Of a stretch of DNA of 19,469 nucleotides, positions 16,508 through 19,469 are shown piece by piece (position 1 is the stretch's first letter; each line of letters starts with the position of its first letter). Source of the stretch: DATBHM01 sp036557505 (GTDB lineage: Bacteria; Actinomycetota; UBA4738; JACQTL01); the NCBI GenBank assembly GCA_036557505.1, contig DATBHM010000176.1:1-19469 (forward strand). The letters are read 5' to 3'. The translations under genes and the position numbers were made by a program. The notes below the pieces were generated by a model, which saw nothing but the letters and a program-made list of their open reading frames with translations, had not been told where the DNA came from and searched no databases.

Positions 16508-17665
16508 GTGAACGGCGACATCCGCCGCGAGTGGGTGGAGAAGGACTACTACCAGGTCCTCGGCGTGCCCAAGAACGCCAGCCACGCCGACATCAAGAAG
16601 GCCTACCGGAAGCTCGCGCAGCAGTACCACCCGGACGCCAACCCGGGGAACGCCGAGGCGGAGGCGAGGTTCAAGGAGGTCTCGGGCGCCTACGACGTGG
16701 TCGGCGACGAGGAGAAGCGTCAGCAGTACGACCAGGTCCGGCAGATGGTCGGGTCGGGCGGCTTCGGCGCCGGCGGCGGCTTCCCGGGTGGTGGGTTCCC
16801 GGGCGCGGGCGGCCGGGTCCGAGTGGAGAACATGGGTGACATCGGCGACCTGGGGGATCTGTTCGGCGGGTTGTTCGGCGGCGGCATGGGCGGTGCGCGC
16901 ACGCGACAGCGCCAGCAGCGGGCGAGGGGCGCGGATCTGGAGACCGAGGTCCGGATCTCGTTCGAGCAGGCGATGGAGGGCGCGAACGTTCCCGTCAAGG
17001 TCCGCGGCGCCAAGCGGTGTGGGACGTGCGGAGGCTCCGGGGCCGAGCCGGGCACCAGTCCGATCACGTGCCCCCAGTGCGGAGGGACCGGTCAGGTGTC
17101 GGTGAACCAGGGCCTGTTCCAGATGGCGCAGACCTGCCCCCGGTGCGCGGGCAACGGCACCGTGATCGAGCACCCCTGCCACACATGCCGGGGTTCCGGA
17201 TTCGTGCAGGCGACGCGGGAGTTCCAGGTGAAGATCCCGGCGGGCGTTCGGGACGGCGCCCGCATCAAGCTGGCCGGACGCGGCGAGGCGCCGCGGGCCG
17301 GGGGGCAGCCCGGTGATCTGTACGTCGTGGTCCGCGTGCAGGCGCACAAGGTGTTCGGCCGGAAGGGGAACGACCTGACGGTGGACCTCCCGGTCACGTT
17401 CACCGAGGCGGCGCTCGGTTCGAACGTGCAGGTACCGACCCTGAACGGGCCGGTGACGCTCAAGGTCCCCGCGGGGACGCCGTCGGGGAAGACGTTCCGG
17501 GTGCGGGGCAAGGGCGCCCCGGCGAAGCACGGCGCGGGCGACCTGCTGGTGACGGTGAGGGTCGACGTGCCCAAGAAGCTCAGCCGCGAGCAAAAGGACC
17601 TGCTGCGGCAGCTCCAGGACGCCGAGCGCGAGTCGCCGAGGCGGGCGCTCGGGGTGGACGCGTGA
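16508..17665 (+). CDS. dnaJ: Co-chaperone DnaJ (type I Hsp40)
   Basis: A 385-residue type I J-protein with all domains. The J domain at about 12-77 has HPD at 41-43 (QQYHPDAN). A Gly/Phe-rich region spans about 81-130 (GGFGAGGGFPGGGFPGAGG). Four CxxCxGxG zinc motifs are at C171/C174, C188/C191, C210/C213 and C224/C227; the third reads CPRCAGNG. Then come the two C-terminal substrate-binding beta domains (FQVKIPAGVRDGARIKLAGR, VPAGTPSGKTFRVRGKG). It delivers unfolded clients to DnaK and stimulates ATP hydrolysis. A GTG start lies four bases after the grpE stop, with GAGGA overlapping the end of grpE, so the two genes are coupled. The placement directly before hspR identifies it as the operon-encoded DnaJ1-type protein of actinobacteria; a second DnaJ is usual elsewhere in such genomes. 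Confidence 0.98.
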   Translation: MNGDIRREWVEKDYYQVLGVPKNASHADIKKAYRKLAQQYHPDANPGNAEAEARFKEVSGAYDVVGDEEKRQQYDQVRQMVGSGGFGAGGGFPGGGFPGAGGRVRVENMGDIGDLGDLFGGLFGGGMGGARTRQRQQRARGADLETEVRISFEQAMEGANVPVKVRGAKRCGTCGGSGAEPGTSPITCPQCGGTGQVSVNQGLFQMAQTCPRCAGNGTVIEHPCHTCRGSGFVQATREFQVKIPAGVRDGARIKLAGRGEAPRAGGQPGDLYVVVRVQAHKVFGRKGNDLTVDLPVTFTEAALGSNVQVPTLNGPVTLKVPAGTPSGKTFRVRGKGAPAKHGAGDLLVTVRVDVPKKLSREQKDLLRQLQDAERESPRRALGVDA

Positions 17666-17678
17666 GGAGGTGAGCGGG

Positions 17679-18146
17679 ATGGCGGACGGACGCGACGGCG
17701 GCGAGGATCGCGAGGAGCGCGGCGTCTACATCATCAGCGTGGCCGCCGAGCTCGCCGGCATGCACCCGCAGACGCTCCGGATCTACGAACGAAAGGGCCT
17801 GGTGCGCCCGGCCCGGACGGCCGGCAACACCCGACGGTATTCGGAGCGGGACATCGAGACGCTCCGCGCGATCCATCAGCTCACGCAGGAAGCCGGCGTC
17901 AACCTGGCCGGCGTGAAGATGATCGTGGAGATGGAGCGCCAGCTCGAGGAGCTCCGCCGCACCGTCGAGGAGCTCTCGGGGGAGATGCAGCGCGCCCGAC
18001 AACGGGCTCGCGCGCTGGCGGAGCAGGCCCGGCTCCAGGCCGAGGAACAGGCCCGGCGGCGGGAGGCCGAGGAACGCCTTCGGCGAGACGCGAACGCCAT
18101 CGTCCCCCGGTCGACGTACGCGCCGCGGCCGTGGGAGGGCGTGTGA
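17679..18146 (+). CDS. hspR: Heat-shock repressor HspR (MerR family)
   Basis: A 155-residue MerR-type regulator. After about 16 Asp/Glu/Arg-rich residues comes the winged helix-turn-helix (YIISVAAELAGMHPQTLRIY, then ERKGLVRPARTAGNTRRYS), which matches actinobacterial HspR closely. Residues about 75-140 form a long charged coiled coil for dimerisation, ending in IVPRSTYAPRPWEGV. There is no metal-binding Cys set, as expected for HspR. It represses the dnaK operon by binding HAIR sites, and such a site overlaps the dnaK -35 element. I chose ATG 17679 because GAGGAGG lies eight bases upstream; a GTG at 17670 overlaps that ribosome site and is unlikely. The start is 13 bases after the dnaJ stop, and the stop overlaps the GNAT start codon. 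Confidence 0.95.
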   Translation: MADGRDGGEDREERGVYIISVAAELAGMHPQTLRIYERKGLVRPARTAGNTRRYSERDIETLRAIHQLTQEAGVNLAGVKMIVEMERQLEELRRTVEELSGEMQRARQRARALAEQARLQAEEQARRREAEERLRRDANAIVPRSTYAPRPWEGV

Positions 18147-18724
18147 CGACCGGCGTCGTCGTCCGGGGCGACCGCGTGGTGCTCCGGCCCTATCGCCTCG
18201 ACGAGCTCGACGCGATGGAGGCCGCGATGTCGACCACCGAGGCCAGAGAATGGCTGCCCCTCGGCGCGCCGCCCCGCCACGAGCTCCGTCGTCGGGTGGA
18301 AGCGGCCGGCGAGCCGTCCGAGGGCCGCATCGACCTCGCCATCGAGGCCGACGGCCGGATGGTCGGCGAGATCGACGCCCGTCACCCCCGGTGGGCCGTG
18401 CCACCCGGCGTGTGGGAGATCGGCATCTCGATGTTCTCCTCGGAGGACCGCGGGCGCGGGCTCGGCCGCGAGGCCGTGTCGCTGCTGTGCGACCGGTTGT
18501 TCGGCCGCGAGGGCGCGCACCGCGTGGCCCTCACCACCGACCTCGACAACGGGGCCATGCGGACCGTGGCCGAGCGGTGCGGGTTCGCCTTCGAGGGCGT
18601 GCTCCGCTCGTTCATGCCGACGGCCGACGCATCGAGGCGCGACTACGCGATGTACGCGATCACGAAGGACGACTGGACGGCGCTCCGCGCGCGGGCCGGC
18701 GTCCACGACGACACCGACGACTGA
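18143..18724 (+). CDS. GNAT-family N-acetyltransferase (RimJ/RimL-like)
   Basis: A 193-residue GNAT protein. The N-terminus VVVRGDRVVLRPYRLDELDA is typical of RimJ/RimL-type enzymes. The acetyl-CoA pyrophosphate loop is RGRGLGREAV near 103-111, preceded by the beta-4 strand WEIGISMFSS. The closing motif NGAMRTVAERCGFAFEGVLR near 136-155 is characteristic. These enzymes acetylate protein N-termini, ribosomal proteins, amino acids or antibiotics; the substrate here cannot be read from sequence. The GTG at 18143 overlaps the hspR TGA in a GTGA junction, with GGAGG four bases upstream; a GTG at 18131 would add four residues. clpB starts eight bases after its stop. A GNAT gene locked between hspR and clpB suggests stress-linked acetylation, but it may simply be a passenger. 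Confidence 0.9.
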   Translation: MTTGVVVRGDRVVLRPYRLDELDAMEAAMSTTEAREWLPLGAPPRHELRRRVEAAGEPSEGRIDLAIEADGRMVGEIDARHPRWAVPPGVWEIGISMFSSEDRGRGLGREAVSLLCDRLFGREGAHRVALTTDLDNGAMRTVAERCGFAFEGVLRSFMPTADASRRDYAMYAITKDDWTALRARAGVHDDTDD

Positions 18725-18732
18725 AGGAACCG

Positions 18733-19469
18733 ATGGATCCCAACACGTTCACCCTGAAGACCCAGGCCGCCCTGGAGGCCGCGCGGCAGCAGGCCGCGGC
18801 GCGTGACCAGCAGGCCATCGAACCCGAGCACGTGCTCCTCGCGCTCCTCGGCGACCCCGACGGGGTCGTGTTCCCGCTGCTCCACCGGCTCGGCGTGCAG
18901 CCGCGGACGGTGCGCGACCGGGCGGCCGACGCCGCCGACCGCCTTCCGAAGGTCTACGCGACGCCGGGCGCGGCGACCGAGCAGCGCCTGTCGCCGGCCA
19001 CGGCCCAGCTGCTGGACCGGGCGTGGCGCGAGGCGCAGTCGATGACCGACGAGTACCTGTCGACCGAGCACCTGCTCCTGGCGATGCTCGATTCGGCGGG
19101 CGCGCAGACGGCGGCCGGCCGCCTGCTGGCCGACGCGGGCGTGACCCGCGACGCCGTGCTGCAGGCGCTGCAGGAGGTCCGGGGGCGCCAGCGGGTCACC
19201 GACCAGAACCCCGAGGAGAAGTACCAGGCGCTGGAGCGCTACGGCCGCGACCTCACCGAGCTGGCCCGCGCCGGGAAGCTCGACCCCGTGATCGGCCGCG
19301 ACGAGGAGATCCGCCGGGTCGTCCAGGTGCTGTCCCGCCGCACGAAGAACAACCCGGTCCTCATCGGTGAGCCGGGCGTGGGCAAGACCGCCATCGTGGA
19401 GGGTCTGGCCCAGGCTATCGCCTCGAACGATGTACCCGACCTGCTGAAGGGCAAGAGGGTGCTCGCGCT
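18733..19469 (+). CDS. clpB: Disaggregase ClpB (Hsp100), 3' partial
   Basis: The first 245 residues are visible before the window ends; ClpB is normally about 860-880 residues. The Clp N domain with its two repeats is at about 5-150 (PEHVLLALLGDP, TEHLLLAMLDSAG). The first AAA+ module begins with ERYGRDLTELARAGKLDPVI and GRDEEIRRVVQVLSRRTKNN, with Walker A GEPGVGKT at 212-219. This pattern, with DLTELARAGKLDPVIGRDEE, distinguishes ClpB from ClpA and fits ClpB better than ClpC. ClpB threads aggregated proteins in cooperation with DnaK, so its place in the dnaK operon is functionally sensible. The ATG has AAGGAA four bases upstream and lies eight bases after the GNAT stop. I found no separate HAIR site in front of it, so it probably depends on the dnaK promoter. 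Confidence 0.95.
   Translation, partial: MDPNTFTLKTQAALEAARQQAAARDQQAIEPEHVLLALLGDPDGVVFPLLHRLGVQPRTVRDRAADAADRLPKVYATPGAATEQRLSPATAQLLDRAWREAQSMTDEYLSTEHLLLAMLDSAGAQTAAGRLLADAGVTRDAVLQALQEVRGRQRVTDQNPEEKYQALERYGRDLTELARAGKLDPVIGRDEEIRRVVQVLSRRTKNNPVLIGEPGVGKTAIVEGLAQAIASNDVPDLLKGKRVLA

Noticed and set aside
17670..17678. Alternative GTG start of hspR
   Set aside because: That codon overlaps the GAGGAGG ribosome site, which is correctly spaced for the ATG at 17679.

Overview
The window is very GC-rich (about 70% by eye) with strong G/C bias at third codon positions, several GTG starts and long spurious antisense frames. Gene order dnaK-grpE-dnaJ-hspR, with a HAIR-like operator over the dnaK promoter, is the classic arrangement of Actinomycetota. 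An EtfD/EMO-like membrane iron-sulfur reductase and an FGLLP-motif membrane protein fit the same phylum. I cannot place it below phylum; a deep-branching, probably uncultured actinobacterium is a reasonable guess.

Layout. (1) Bases 2-478, + strand: the C-terminal ATPase end of a sensor histidine kinase that starts outside the window. (2) Bases 506-9515, - strand: an apparent operon read right to left, consisting of a cytoplasmic GAF-type HisKA_3 histidine kinase, a NarL/LuxR response regulator, a 1415-residue HEAT-repeat protein with a long acidic, repeat-rich N-terminal tail, and a PelF-like GT4 glycosyltransferase that carries its own C-terminal HEAT repeats. A structured, mostly non-coding stretch precedes the kinase (9516-9853). 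(3) Bases 9891-11963, - strand: a membrane (Fe-S) oxidoreductase of the EtfD/EMO type, followed by a good intrinsic terminator (9854-9889) that separates it from the kinase operon. (4) Bases 12022-13776, - strand: a polytopic FGLLP-motif membrane protein of unknown function. (5) Bases 13867-19469, + strand: the heat-shock operon dnaK-grpE-dnaJ-hspR-GNAT-clpB, with clpB cut by the window edge.

How the genes may work together. The heat-shock genes form a self-regulated chaperone operon: DnaK/GrpE/DnaJ refold proteins, ClpB disaggregates, and HspR should repress at the HAIR site overlapping the -35 element. A GNAT acetyltransferase lies between hspR and clpB with tight coupling at both ends. The least explained part is the kinase-regulator-HEAT-glycosyltransferase operon. 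The HEAT domain occurs both as a giant stand-alone protein and fused to the glycosyltransferase, which suggests (inference only) a scaffolded, signal-controlled glycosylation or exopolysaccharide function. That is the best candidate here for an undescribed system. No rRNA, tRNA, CRISPR array, insertion sequence or phage gene was seen.
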